Positions 50,881 through 63,668 of a stretch of DNA of 64,000 nucleotides are shown in pieces. Every line of letters begins with the position of its first letter. The first letter of the stretch is position 1. Where the stretch lies: NCBI RefSeq assembly GCF_030253575.1, contig NC_080564.1, positions 4,818,501-4,882,500 of the forward strand. The letters run 5' to 3'. The notes beneath the pieces were generated by a model. It was not told where the DNA came from, did no database searches, and saw only the letters and a program-made list of their open reading frames with translations. The position numbers and the translations under genes are program-made. Source of the stretch: Rhododendron vialii (Eukaryota; Streptophyta; Magnoliopsida; Ericales; Ericaceae).

Positions 50881-51278
50881 CAGTACTATCACTATTTGAT
50901 AGAGAATATTCGTAGTGAGATTTCAATTCATGTTCCCATCTCACTTTCTAGGAAGCTGCCTGTGAAGGTTCGTTCCTTCGGTGCTATTTGATGCAGAATC
51001 TCTTCCACTAGCCCACGCATTAACCATCTGGCTTTCTATTCATTCGAAACGTGACACGTGGAGAGTTTTTGTGCAAGCCAAAGACGACACGTGGTCGAAC
51101 AATGAGACGCCATTTGCACCAATGGATCAAATATTTGTGATCTCACTGCATAAAAATAGATCATGTTTAAGTAGTAGTAATTTATAATAAAGTGGGAATT
51201 TTTAGGTAAATTAAATTTAAAATGGGAAGATCTGTTGTAAGCTTGGTGCATTCAACCAAAGGTCACCAATTCTTTTTA

Positions 51279-52100
51279 GGGGTGTTTGGGAGCGTATTTT
51301 TTTGCATTCCATTTTTCATTTTTTGGTTTTTTGGCTTTTTGAATTATGTGCAAAATGAGTTTTTGAATTTTATAGAGTGTTTGGATGATATGTGCAGAAT
51401 GCATTTTACAACAGGAGTAGTGTTTATGTGTGATGAAAATGAGTTATGAGTTGGTGTTTTACTATATTGCCCTTGATTATTTTTATTATGGGATATAATG
51501 TGTATAAATGATGGTTCAATCAATTTTGTTAAATTTATATTTCTAATTTGTATTATTCTTGGTTAATTGAACGGTTTTTTACTTCTTCTTTTTTTTGATA
51601 ATTATGAAGGAATACCGATAAGATAATTAGCAATGGCACCAGTTGATAATTAAGATAATATGAACGGTTTTTTAATATTTTTTTATAATTAGGAACGATT
51701 AATTGAACACTTTTTTAATTTGATAATTAGAGATGGTACCAGTTGGATTTCCGACAAGCTTTTTGATCGGCTTCTCCTTCTTGTTTGGTTCTCTTCTCTC
51801 TCTCTCTCTCTCAACAGATATGGGTGGTGAGAGAACAGATTTAGGAGAAGAGGATAACGTAAACTTGTGGCTAATTTGGATATTACCAAAATATGTGGAG
51901 GGCAAAATTGACTTTAAGAAAAATAGTTCAAAAAAGAGAAGCAAAAAAGGACCTCCCTCCCTCTTTTTGGCTTTTGCACGGCATCTTCAAAATGGAAGAA
52001 ATCATTTTGCCAAAACTCATTCTCAACCCATGCAGCCAAACAGTCAAAAGGTAAAAATGAGAAGCTGAAAAGTTGAAAAAGAAGTGCCCAAACAGGCACC
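51279..52100. mobile_element. MITE related to the 23.1 kb element
   Basis: The left end GGGGTGTTTGGGAG and internal GAGTGTTTGGATGATATG, GCAGAATGCATTTTAC, ACTATATTGCCC match the PIF-type element at 23096. The right end inward reads GGTGCCTGTTTGGGCAC. The left flank is TTA but the right is ACA, so the duplication is not conserved. The CT-rich centre gives a spurious 111-codon frame. Confidence 0.6.
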
Positions 52101-52145
52101 ACACGTAAACCTATTACGTGGAATAGCAAGTCGGGACTCGTATCT

Positions 52146-52368
52146 CTCTTTTTTTTTTAGGCAAAGAAAATTTATTAAAAACTCAATAATAGGTACATCA
52201 AGAATGATAGGGCAAGCATCATTAAAAGGAAAAATCAATCCGATCATATGCTAGCCAACAATCCAAAAAGAAGAAGAAAAGACCAACCAAGAGTTGGAAA
52301 AAAGAAAAAGAAAAAGAGGGTTACAAAAGGACTCAAATTTTATGCTTTCTAATGCCTTACAAATGGCT
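52146..52368 (-). mobile_element. 5'-truncated LINE 3' end with 15-bp target duplication
   Basis: On the minus strand it ends TTTTTAATAAATTTTCTTTG CCT plus an A tail (poly-T on plus at 52148-52158). TCGGGACTCG.TATCT flanks it at 52131-52145 and 52369-52384. Tail, AATAAA and long duplication mark target-primed retrotransposition. Only a 3' UTR is left. Confidence 0.75.
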
Positions 52369-52384
52369 TCGGGACTCGGTATCT

Positions 52385-55300
52385 TAGTTGGTTTAAGACA
52401 CGTTTTCAGAATCAGTTTTCAAAAAAATTTACAAAACTTAATTAGGTGACAGTGTTCAAGACTTATTTTCTAAAGTTTTATTTAGAAAACATTTCAATGT
52501 CCCTTTTCCAACACACACACATATATATATGCAAAGTAGCTCTATACGGAGCTGAGTGATCTCAGCCGTCCGTTTCGACATTAGACGGCTCGATCATAAC
52601 GGTATAAACTATTACCGTTAAGAGATTATTTTCAATCCGGATCGTCCAAAGCATTTTTGGACGGTCAAAATTGAACTCCGTAAACATTTGTTTACAACCG
52701 TTCTGTAAACAAGATTTTCTCTATCTATTCTAAAACAAGTGGCTTTTATGGACTCAACAGTCAACACGACCCAAAAACAAGTTCAATCACCTCATTGGTT
52801 CGGAATCCCCACCACTCATGAAATTAAATGAACAAATCTTCCACACAAAAATAAACAAAACTACCCTTTCATTGAGGCAAATAATGTCAAAGAGGATGGA
52901 TATTCCTGGCCAGCACATGTGGACATGTGGTTAGCTATCAAAGGTACGGCCACTGTTTATAAAATTGATTGGTAAGTGCATCAAACCATGCATGCCACTT
53001 GGACTATACATAGAAAATGTAAGGCATTGAAGATGAGGATATCCATATATATCCTCCAAAATTAACTAATTGACAGTGCCACCCTTAGTTTTGCCTAGTA
53101 GTTAAAGAAGATGATTTTGATGGATTGTGTATTAGTATAGTAGTTCTTTGAATAGTAGTATTAAAGATGATTTTGATGATTTGAGTACTAGTTCTTGGAA
53201 TCTCAAAGTTTGAGTGACATGCAATGGATATGAATCATATCAGATAATAATAACTTCTTTGATTTGATGAGTGTCTTATGTCTATTGTTATGTTCGTAGT
53301 CAGATGATCTTTTTAATACGACACTGAATTCGTCCTCTCAATTCTAATTAATTCTACGTATATACGCATGCACTCTCGAATTTCGCTCTCATGAATTTAA
53401 GTACTCTAGGATGTTTTCGAAAGACGTCGCTTTCACGCTCTTGTTCTCGCACTTGCACATGCGCTGTGTAACTAAGGGTGTCTAGCTCGCCCTATCTTAC
53501 AAACAGAGGCTAAACAATGTTGTGCCCTTTAAAATGGGTTGTTTCCCACACCTTAAAAATTAATCTACAACGCTCATTTTGTGAGACGAGTAGATATTAT
53601 TCCCAATTATAGATTAACTAGACATTGATAACTTAGAGATCAAAATCTAATTGAATAAAATAAGTGAATTTGATTCGATCGCGTGGTTATTGATCATGTC
53701 TTATTGACTTAATCTTTTGTAGGTACGTTCTACGTATCCATAGACCTCTTCAAACCGAATCATTCGGTTCTAATTTTTGACTCGGGATGAATCCCTATTT
53801 AAAGCCAGATCGACACAACAAGCACCCAAGTCGTCATCAAATCATCGTAACTAATGGAGTGTTTATTTGTTTACGCAGCTTACATATTACACGTTTAATG
53901 AATTTGGACTAAAAGCCCTAATCAATCTGGCTGACCTAAGCTTCCCATTAATTAATGATGTGTATTCCGGCCATTATTTGGTACGTAATCAAAATCCAGT
54001 GCTCGTTCCAAGTCAATGTGTCAAGTAAAATACGCGTAAGAGAAATAGAGGACGGTCGTGTGATGATAAAAACAAAGGAGACTGGAGGAAGAAGAAGAAG
54101 AACTTGTCAAATATTAATGATTTGCTAATCACAAAATAGATTTATTAATCTTTAATTATATGTAGTAACACAGTATTAAAAAAGCAGACCAATTGTCTCG
54201 TTTATGGAAAAAAAATAATATCTGGGAAAAAATATCTGACTTGATGGTAGGTTTTTTCCCAAGTGTCTTCGTCACTAGATATCACCCAAATTTGCAGTCC
54301 AAGATTATTATTATGAAAAACAGTACGAAATTCTCTCACAAAAGTAAAAAATAACGGCTTCAAATTGTAGCAATAACTCAAATCAATTTGTGACGAGAAT
54401 GTTATTTATCTGCGGCGTCTAACAAACGGTTCCAATAGGTGGTTTGGAGTGGGGTTGGGACCTACAAAGTCGAGTCTTGAGCGGTTTTGAGAGATAGGGT
54501 ACGGGCGTGAGTTAATCCCGTGCGCCCTATATTTTTTTGTTTTCATTTCTGTATCTTTTACGGAGTATCTTGGATGAAACTCTTGAAGAGATCCTTTTTT
54601 TTTTTAACTGAGCTCTTGACATTGTTTGACACTCTGAATTTAGAGTGTGGAAGTCAAAAACAAAAGATCTTCCAGATAAAAAGCGTATTGAATTTAAGGA
54701 AAGTAGAAATGATTGGAGTAGAAGTAAAAAAAAGAAAAAAGAAAGAAAGTTTGAATGAGAGATAAATAATTGAAATATAGGAGTAGTAGTAAATTAGTAA
54801 TTGTCATTGGTATTTTGTACGAATAGTTAAATCCTCTAAATCTACTTTTTGATTGTAAAATGTTATAATGACGTCTCAAATAAAGCATGAGTTAGAGATG
54901 ATCTAAGAGATCACTAAATGTGGGTCCATCACGGGTTCAACATTGATTAGTTGAAAGGTGTTAAAAAGATTATTCTTGTAAAAGTTTTAAGTAATTGGAT
55001 ATTTATAATCACCCAAATCAAAAGAAATATATTTTGAAAAAAAATGAATAATCAATATATAGACCATCAATATTTTTAGAGACAAATATTTATTGACGGT
55101 TTAGTTTAATATCCAGGCAATCAACTTTATACAAAGTAAAAGTTATTCTCAACGGGCATTTAAAATGGTTTACTCGAATCAACGATCAATGTGGTGTTCC
55201 ACTTTTGAAAGACTAATAAATCTTATAGTTCGATACTCCCAAAATAATTATTCGTGTATAGCTACTTATTATAATGTCAATAATCTTGATTTGATTTGAT

Positions 55301-56905
55301 AAAAAAATTGGTTATTTTACGTTCTTATTTTTTAATTTCTTTCATAAATAAAAAATAAACACATGACTGTATAAGTTGTCTAAAAAAAAACAAAAATAAA
55401 GTGATTGGTATATTTTAACTATATTAGGCTAGAATCATGTCAATCTACAAATGTAATGTAGTGAAAAATAAGAAATTTATGATATAGTAATAAGTATACA
55501 TTCCGAGAAAAAATAAATATGCCTATTAAGTCAGTCCACCAGAACCAAAATCCTGGCTCCGCCAATGGGTTCAGGTTCCCTAAAAAAAAATTATCAAAGG
55601 AATAGAATAAACATAGGCATAACGGCTGTCTTGTCCAGGTCAAAGGGCGCGTGACCAACTAAGTTGAAATCTCTGTAATACCCCTCAATTCATTTTCTTA
55701 GCAAGGAAGAAAACAAGGCTAATGCTGGTAAATTCAATGTTAAAATTGTGATAAAATGCAAGCCGAGGTTTCGCGTGGGGTAGTGCCTAAAGAAACGGTC
55801 ACTTTGGTACCTCTTTTTAGGAGCTAATTGTAAATTATGCTGGCAATTGGCATTAATAAAAGTACAGCTACGCGGTGTCCCAATAGTTTAAAAAGTTCTC
55901 ATTTCGGTACCCTACAATCTTCCTTCATTTGTACATCTAATCTAATAACTCATGGTTGATGGTGAAAGCCGATGTTGTACGCGTGAATCATAGTTAAATT
56001 CTAAAAGTCTTGAAAGGACAATTTTGTTCCCTTTTAAAGTGTGTCGCTTTCTAACTTTGGTACTCAAATTATTACTATTCTTATTGAAAATGTGGTATTG
56101 AAATTTTATGCAAAACCCAATTACTCGTTGCGTCCAAGGGTGTGGGACCGTCCATCCAACTCAAAATTTTAGTCCATTGCAGAAATTGAACATTTTTCAA
56201 ATAAAAAATCATTTATCGCACCATTATAAAGAACTAATTTTATAAAGAAAAGTCACAAATTATGTTTGAACATACTTTATTATTTGATTAAAAAAAACTG
56301 CACAAATTTTTTTTTTATAGTAAACTTAAAGTTTGTGAGGGGGGAGCACTGGTTGGGACTTGGGATATAACCGTGAGGGGTGTAAATGAAAAAATTTATT
56401 TCTAGTGGCCAAAGTAACAAATTAGGCACACCAAAAAAGGTTAAAGTGTAATTAACCCGCCTTGAACTTTTTTTTTTGGCTTGAACGGGTCTTGAACTTA
56501 ATATCTGGTACTGTATTTAATTTGTTTGCTGGTTTTAAATCATTGCGTATATAAATTGCAAATCTGAAGGGTTTTAGTCCGACTTGAACTTTTAGGCATT
56601 TACCATTCCTCCTTTATATCTGGGAATTCCTGTTGGGCAGGGAGAGAGAGGAGAGAGAGACCACAAACGGCTATAATTGAAGTTATCAGAGCTGTATCGA
56701 CGGAAAACATAGACAAACATATAGCCCCATATAAAGATCGCTGCCTTTTGGGCATCTATTTGCTGTTATTCGTTGTCGATTGAGCAAATCTGAGTCCGTA
56801 GATACGAACGGAAAAAGGCCCCGAGGGATACGCGGGTTTTGTAGAGTGAGAGAAACAGGGTTAGAGAGAGAGAGAGAGGGATTAATTCGGCATTATTGGG
56901 TCCTC
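52385..56905. other. Long gene-poor stretch upstream of the GT17 gene
   Basis: No exon series on either strand. 52545-52735 holds GCCGTCCGTTTCGAC and related CCGTCC text of dispersed repeat type. From about 56600 the sequence is GA-rich (GAGAGAGAGGAGAGAGAGA, then GAGAGAGAGAGAGGG) and is probably the 5' UTR of the GT17 gene; TTTATATC near 56612 may be its TATA box. Confidence 0.4.
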
Positions 56906-59007
56906 ATGACGCCTGATGGGTATTCCAGTTCCAAGAAGACTGATGATTTCTGTGAAGATGTTTGTGGCCAGGTACTTTGGTTTTGGTTTTTGATTTTGTT
57001 ATGATTCGTGGGTCTACTGTAATTTTTGTTGTTATTTGTTTAATTTTTTTAATGGAAATTTGAGTTTGGGATTGAGATATAGGAGATGAGTGTGTTCGAT
57101 TTCGTTTTCAATCTGAAATGGGTTACCCCGAAATCATCGGTTAATAATGTAGGCAGTTTTTTTGGATTAAACCTTCTGCAGATTGATGGTTTTTGTTTCT
57201 TAGTTTTTCTCGCTGTTTTTTTTTTTTTTGGTTGTGTTTCGAGTTTTTTCCTTTTCTGAACTCCTCTAATCCTCTATTTGTTCTTTCTGTACGCTGGCCG
57301 GGACACCTGAGTTATTTAAAAAAAAAAATTTTAGATCGATTGTTCTAGCTATGAAATCGAAATCTTTCTTCCATGTTAATTTCGCTTTTCTTTGGGCGTT
57401 TTCCCCTGAGGGTTTTTGGGGTTGTGTATCTGTGTCTAGATTCGTTTGTTGATTTTGTGGATTCCTTCTATTGTGAGTAGTGCGGCCCTTTTTCGGTCGT
57501 TGGCTCCTTTTTTTGAGGGCATTTATCTCCTTTTACAATCTGGTGACATGCCCTTGATGAGTTCCATTTTCATACTTGGATTACTTATGAGAATATGAGT
57601 AGTGGATTTCTGGTATTAGATTCATGTAGATTTATTGTTTGTTTGTCAAATTGCTCAAATCTTCAAGTTTCCTTCAGATTCTTCACAACTTTAGTATGGT
57701 ATGAGAGGCTTGATCATCAAACTAGATACACTAATGGATTTTGGTTAAGGAGATTTGAGTAAAGTTCTGGATTTAATTCCTGAATTTGTATAAGTACTTT
57801 GTTTGCAAGTGATGATCTGGAGCATCTGAAGAAATTTTATGCATTTTGATTATGGATTTGTTTACTCAATCTGGGTATCTTAGGAAAGAATTGTTTTGAT
57901 TTGCAACAGGCAACTCGTGTGGCAACGACTATGTCGAGGATTCGTTGCATGCTGCGAGGGGTGGATTTGAAAACCTTTTTGTTTCTTCTTGTGGTTGTGC
58001 CAATGGGCATATTTGGCATCTTTATGCATGGTCAGAAAATTACCAGCTTTCTGCGGCCGCTGTGGCAATCTCCGCCAAAGCCATTCATTCATGTACCACA
58101 TTATTACCATCCCAATGTTTCAATGGAGAACCTCTGCAAACTTCATGGTTGGGGAATTCGTGAATATCCCAGGCGAGTCTTCGATGCAGTTCTTTTCAAT
58201 AACGAAGTGGACATGCTTACAATCCGATGGAAAGAACTGTATCCTTACATCACACAGTTTGTTCTCCTTGAATCAAACTCAACATTCACCGGATTGCCCA
58301 AGCCTCACTTTTTTGCTTCCAACCGTGATCAATTCAGGTTCATCAAGCCTCGGCTGACTTATGGGACTATTGGGGGAAAATATAGAAGAGGCGGAAACCC
58401 ATTTTACGAAGAAGCTTATCAAAGAGTTGCCCTGGATAACCTTCTCACAATTGCGGGTATTGAGGATGATGATCTATTGATTATGTCCGATGTTGATGAG
58501 ATTCCCAGTGGGCACACGATTGATCTGTTGAGATGGTGTGATGAGATCCCTGAAAAACTCCACCTTCATTTGAGGAACTACTTGTACTCATTTGAGTTTG
58601 TTTGGGCTCATAGGAGCTGGAGAGCCTCAGTTCATCGGTATCAGATTGGGAAAACTAGGTATGCGCATTATCGTCAGAGTGACTACCTCTTGTCAGATTC
58701 TGGGTGGCACTGTAGCTTTTGCTTCCGCCGAATCAGTGACTTCATATTCAAGATGAAAGCTTATAGCCATTACGATCGCGTGAGGTTCTCTCACTTCTTG
58801 AACCCCAAAAGGATCCAGCACATAATTTGCAAAGGTGGCGATCTCTATGACATGCTGCCTGAGGAGTACACGTTTCAGGAGATTATAGGGAATTTGGGAA
58901 CTTTACCTCATTCATTTTCAGCCGTTCATCTTCCGGCATTTTTGTTGGAAAATCCTGACAAGTACAAGTACCTTTTGCCCGGAAACTGCAAAAGAGAAAG
59001 TGGCTGA
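56906..59007 (+). CDS. Glycosyltransferase family 17 protein (MGAT3-like), 2 exons, 387 aa
   Basis: GT17 enzymes are beta-1,4-mannosyl-glycoprotein 4-beta-N-acetylglucosaminyltransferase-like proteins, expected in the Golgi; plant substrates are unclear. Exon 1 (56906-56971, MTPDGYSSSKKTDDFCEDV) joins in phase 0 to exon 2 (57910-59007). A type II membrane anchor (TFLFLLVVVPMGIFGIFM) spans residues about 44-61. The GT17 domain covers the rest: GWGIREYPRRVFDAVLFNNE, QFVLLESNSTFTGLPKP, PRLTYGTIGG, EEAYQRVALDNLL, LIMSDVDEIPSGH (acidic DVDE, likely metal/nucleotide-sugar site), NYLYSFEF, SGWHCSFCFRRISDF, MKAYSHYDRVRFSHFLNP and a conserved KYLLPGNC end. Length is normal. The ATG at 56906 is chosen because relatives begin with a similar DGY..SKKTDD; an in-frame ATG at 56780 is possible. 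No defects. Confidence 0.95.
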
Positions 59008-60864
59008 GTTTCTTGGAAACTCTGGAGGGGCGCTCATGTAAAGGCTCTGAGGTGCAAATTTTCTGTTGCACCGTGGACTTTCCATTGGACGGTTGGAACT
59101 AATACAAGCATACCGCATCCCCTACAAAATCTAGGTCATTCTTTACGTGCTGGAAAGGCTTGGTTGATCTGAGATCAAGATTTCTTTTTCTTGTCTTTCT
59201 AGTCTTATGTTGGATCCTGGATTGAGGTTGTGGTTGAGGAAAGGAATGACTTGTTTGGGAGAGCATCTCTGTGGCATGATTTCCATTGTTTTGGAGGAAC
59301 TATGTTTGTTTCTTGTTTCTGTTTGACACTGCTAATTTATTCGTATATACTAACAACTCAACTCTGTGTTGCCGTTTAACTATCTTATTTGTAGCATCTA
59401 ATTGATGCAGAGACTTCTTATCAATTTGATTCGTTCTTTTTCAAAATCGCGTGATTTCATAACACATAGTGCCGATTTGCAAGATATGCCGTCGATGTGT
59501 ATCAGAATGCTGAATGAGGGCTACTGTACTGTATGTGATGTGCTGAAACCCTATTTACAAATCCCTTCAGTTTTACTTGTAACTTACCATTTTCTCAGTT
59601 TCTCTTCCCCTGAGAGAATTCGGAACTTTTCTGTAAATGGATGGTAGTTGTTTTATAACCACACATCTGAGCCATGATCTGTCTTTACAAATTCCAACCT
59701 CACATATGAGTCCACTCCTGCTGATTTTCTGAGAAAGCAAGTCATCTTTCTGATGGAGGGATATTTTTTTGGTTGATTTCTTTGTCTTAGAATAATGATG
59801 AGAGACCATGCCTTTTGTGCAACACGTTTGAGGCTTTGCTAAAAGTAACCCCACATCCCATTTTTTATGACAGAGATTCCCCAGAGCCACAAGTTGTTTC
59901 GGTTTACTTTTTGGTCAATGGCTGGTCTGATAACCTGTTTTGAACTATTGCTTGTTGCTGATTTGTTGTTTTCTGGTGGGCATTCTACTGTTTAGGTAAA
60001 TAATTTATGGGCTCTTATTATTCTTAAGAGGTTGCCAGAGAGGTAAGGCTACTGTCTCTCCTTTTTCAATTTTTTGTTTGTATATGTCAGTTTACGCACA
60101 CCTCAACTAATCTTCTCCCCGGCTAGGTCAAAGGCAACCCATCCACGCTGGAACTAGAAAAATCAAGAGAAATTATTTTTTTGCAACCTGACCCCTAGAA
60201 ACGAACCGTGGTCACTTGTGTGGAGAGCAAATCCACCAACCAACCGGACTAAATGTTGGGGCTAGTTACTCTCTCTAACGAAGCAACAAATTGCATTCAT
60301 TAAAAACCATCCGGCAGTTACAAAGAATTACATCCGAAAACAGAGATAAGGAGCTACAGCAGGGTGTTCTACTCGATGAGCTCTACAAAGTGAACGCTTC
60401 CGATCATCGGAGCGAGACCAGGGTGGACCCACAAATGGGACACAGCAGCTCCCCCGCTTCCCTTTAACACTCTCTCTCTCTCTCTGTCGTGGAATCTTCA
60501 GTTGGCATCAATTTTCCTATACTATGGGGAGGGTTGCCTTATATTCCCACGGAAGAACTTGAGCTCTTAAAAGGAATATGCTCAAGCTCAATTGTTGCAA
60601 TTAGGTATTGAGCCAACAATTTCTGGTCACCTGATTATATAGCTGTATTATTCTTATTCTTAAGACAGAAGAGCATCAGGTTATTTTGATTCTCGTGTGA
60701 TGTTTGTATCCCACACATGGACCACGAATCCCAGTGGCCACCAAAAGTGGTTCCACTTATATTTTTACCCACTGGTAGTAGTTTGGCACCACGTTACGTC
60801 GGATCATCCTTTTTGATCCCTCTCTCTTTCTCTCTCTCTCTCTCTGGGTCGCTCTATCGTTAAC
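59008..60864. other. 3' flank of GT17 and intergenic DNA
   Basis: The first several hundred bp should be 3' UTR. At 60280-60480 the minus strand has a LINE-tail-like TTTTTAATGAATGCAATTTG, and at 60180-60250 there is a SINE-like GGTTCG/GGATTTGCTC segment (minus strand). Both are too weak to call. CT microsatellites lie at about 60470-60487 and 60825-60845. No gene. Confidence 0.4.
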
Positions 60865-61232
60865 TATTCATTTTGTCCCCATTTACGCCAAAAATTTACG
60901 GAGGAACAAGATCATAACGTATTTGACTCTGCGGTTTGAATGAATATTATTTAATGCTTGTCCCAATCTATGCCAGCCTATCAAGAAGGAGCAAGAACAG
61001 AGCCTCCTTCAAAGCCACGAACTACTTATTTATCACATTGCGTTGTAGAGTCTATTACTAGTATTTTCCTCACAACATCTCGAAAGGAGGTTCTAGTCTT
61101 GCTCCTCCTTGATAAGATTTCGGCATAGAGGGACAAGTATTAAATAATATGCGTGCGAACCACAGAGTCAAATACGTTTTGGTCATGGTCCTCCTCAATA
61201 AGATTTTGGCGTAGACCGGAACAAAACAATAA
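60865..61232. mobile_element. Inverted-repeat element, about 120-bp arms
   Basis: Left arm TACGCCAAAAATTTACGGAG..AACGTATTTGACTCTGCGGTT is mirrored by CTACGCCAAAATCTTATTGAG..AACGTATTTGACTCTGTGGTT read inward from the right. Both reach CAAG.AGGAGCAAGA..CCTCCTT. Ends and target duplication are not fixed. Confidence 0.65.
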
Positions 61233-62315
61233 AGCAGTATGCATTAAATAAATAATCTGTGTGCCGGACCGCGAGTTAAATAAGCATACTTCACATGATG
61301 ACGACATGGATTAAAAAGTTTCAAATTTGTGTTTGCTAATAATATTTTATTAGAAGTAAAAAGAACCTAAATGGTATGCATTAAGAAGTAAAAAAAACAC
61401 TAAGGTCATGTCCAAATAGATGCATTTTTCTTCGGAATTCATGTTTTACTGTTTTCTTTTCTTTCCCTTTTCTCTTTGTCAAATCCGAGGTTTAAAAAAT
61501 AAGGTCCAATCCATGTCATCAATTGGGGAACCATCATCCTAAATAAATTGACTATTAGGAGTATGCATTAAATAAATACTACTTCTGATATCGCGAGGAA
61601 AATACCGAAATAGATTCCACCACGCAATGGGATACATTTCTTTCTCTATGGATGCTAATGATAGGACTATAGAAAACACTAAGGTCGTATGGCTTATTTT
61701 GCCAAAAATAAGTTTCGGTTGAGATATGATCACGTATAATTTCGATGGTGGAATATGTATCATCAGTAGCATTGATATTAGATGTGTAAGATCTCATAAC
61801 ATATCAACTAATACAAAAGGTCATAGTAATTGATAATGTGGCCAATACACAAAACTACGCGTCACACCATCTCATGTCGTATGCACAATCTTTTGATGGT
61901 GTGAAGGGGAAGGGATTGTTGATAGGATTGACCCTCGTTTTTGTCACGCCCGACTTGAGGTTCCCCCAAAAACGTTCAGGACAAGAGGCAGAAAAGATAT
62001 AAACTCGAAGTCAAATGCGTTCATATAAATTTGAATTTAAACACGTTTCATAAATTCGAACTCAAGATCTCAAAAGATACAAGACAACCGTACGTAGAGC
62101 GATAGCGGGCGTTGAAACCAAACGTCACTTGATCGACTAGCCTCTAAAATTGACTTGGACTTGTACCTTAAATTTCTAGGAACCAGACCTGCATGCCAAA
62201 TGATGCATATACTTCTTCACCAAATTTCACCTCCACAAGATACTAAAAATGTCCCTCGAACGGTCAAACCCAAAAAAAAAAAGACCAATCCCGTCTTGTG
62301 GTGCACTCCCCGGTA
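61233..62315. other. Intergenic stretch, no gene
   Basis: No exon or clear repeat. Minus-strand frames near 61.5-61.8 kb show no features. Confidence 0.4.
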
Positions 62316-62470
62316 GTGCACCCTGCAGGCAGATTCGGACCGTCCATCTCGATAATCAGTAGTTCAGATATGTTTGTTATTTTTACCGATTAGTTAATTA
62401 TTACCGATAAAAGATTACAAAATCATTGATTACCGAAACGGACGGTTCAAATCTACCCTGCAGAGTACAC
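62316..62470. mobile_element. Small MITE with GTGCACCCTGCAG-type arms
   Basis: Left arm GTGCACCCTGCAGGCAGATT and right arm inward GTGTACTCTGCAGGGTAGATT continue through ACCGTCC and GATAATCA/GGTAATCA. 155 bp. No target duplication determined. Confidence 0.55.
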
Positions 62471-63668
62471 AACAAGCGTGCCTAGCAGAATTCCCGGTTC
62501 CCCAAACTACCACTCTTTTGGCATGGACAAGTTGATACCTCCAAAAGGGATTTAAACTTTATCTTCCATGTTCTCCACTAAATAAGTCAATGGGTTTATC
62601 TTTCCATATGCTACAAGAGTGGCAGAAATAATAATGTAGTACTTATTTTATGGGTCTCGCTACCTACCCAACATCTTCTATGTCCTGTCCCAGATGAGAT
62701 TTGTTTCTACTGATTTTTTTGGTTGGCCCATAAGATTTTAGAGCTCGGATTTATTAAAATAGGTTGAAAAGGAACGGGCCGGCTTCGGTTGAGAATTGAT
62801 ATGGAAAAAATCTGGAAATTTCCCTACTGGTTAACCATAAATTCCCCGCCTTCTCGCTAGTCAAATGGTGATGAAACTTAGAATCACAGTTATCTGTTCC
62901 AACGCGACAAAACAATTCAAGGTTGGAAGAGGTAACACACAAATGTTATCTGCGGAGGATATTTCGCAATTCTAACCGTGGCGAAGAGATTCTTGAGGAC
63001 TCTTAAACAGTCAGGGGCATAACATACAGTGGAATATTCACCCAAAAAGAATATACTGTAAAAGTGGAGGTATAACACACAGTGTAAATGTATTGTTCTA
63101 CTATTAAGGTTTAGACAACTTTTTGGAATTTTCAGAATGGAAAAACTCGCTTTACCTTCTCTATTTTAGCCAAAATTTGACGTAAAATGGTCCAAACAAC
63201 TTGGCAAAAAGCTACTAGCTAAAAGAGCTCCAACTATTTCTCAAAATGCCACAAAGCTTGAATTTTGACATCCAAACTACTCTGACAAAAGAAAAAACAG
63301 CCAAACTTCTTGGCTTTTTAGACTCAGTTCGCTTTCTTTACGAAAAAACCAAGAAGACATCCCAAGCATCAAAATGACAGCAAGTAATGAGATTGACAAC
63401 AAGAAGCTATCCGTTTGATACGATCCACACTGTTTGTTTTCAACGTTCCATGTTTGTGTTCTATGTGTCATAAATACATAATATGCAGTAATCAACCCTG
63501 CCAAAGCTAGCTCAAAAAACCAAAAATTGGTGTCATGTCTTACCACCAAGCCAGCTCCTAATTCACAGCCTCGCTTGCCTTCAAGCCCTCTTCTATCGTA
63601 CTAACTTGCCAAAGGAACAACCTTGTCGTAATCGTAACAAAACAAGCATGGATTTCATCACTATTGCT
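62471..63668. other. 3' flank of the right-edge gene
   Basis: No exon recognised. A 90-codon minus-strand frame at 63.3-63.5 kb lies where the 3' UTR of the right-edge gene is expected and shows no domain. Confidence 0.4.

Noticed and set aside
51733-52068. 111-codon plus-strand frame
   Set aside because: Sits inside the PIF-related MITE and contains a CT-repeat-derived leucine/serine run.
60120-60480. LINE and SINE fragments downstream of GT17
   Set aside because: Tail-like and B-box-like motifs are present, but I found no target duplication, no coding remnant and no defined ends, so they are only mentioned in the flank entry.
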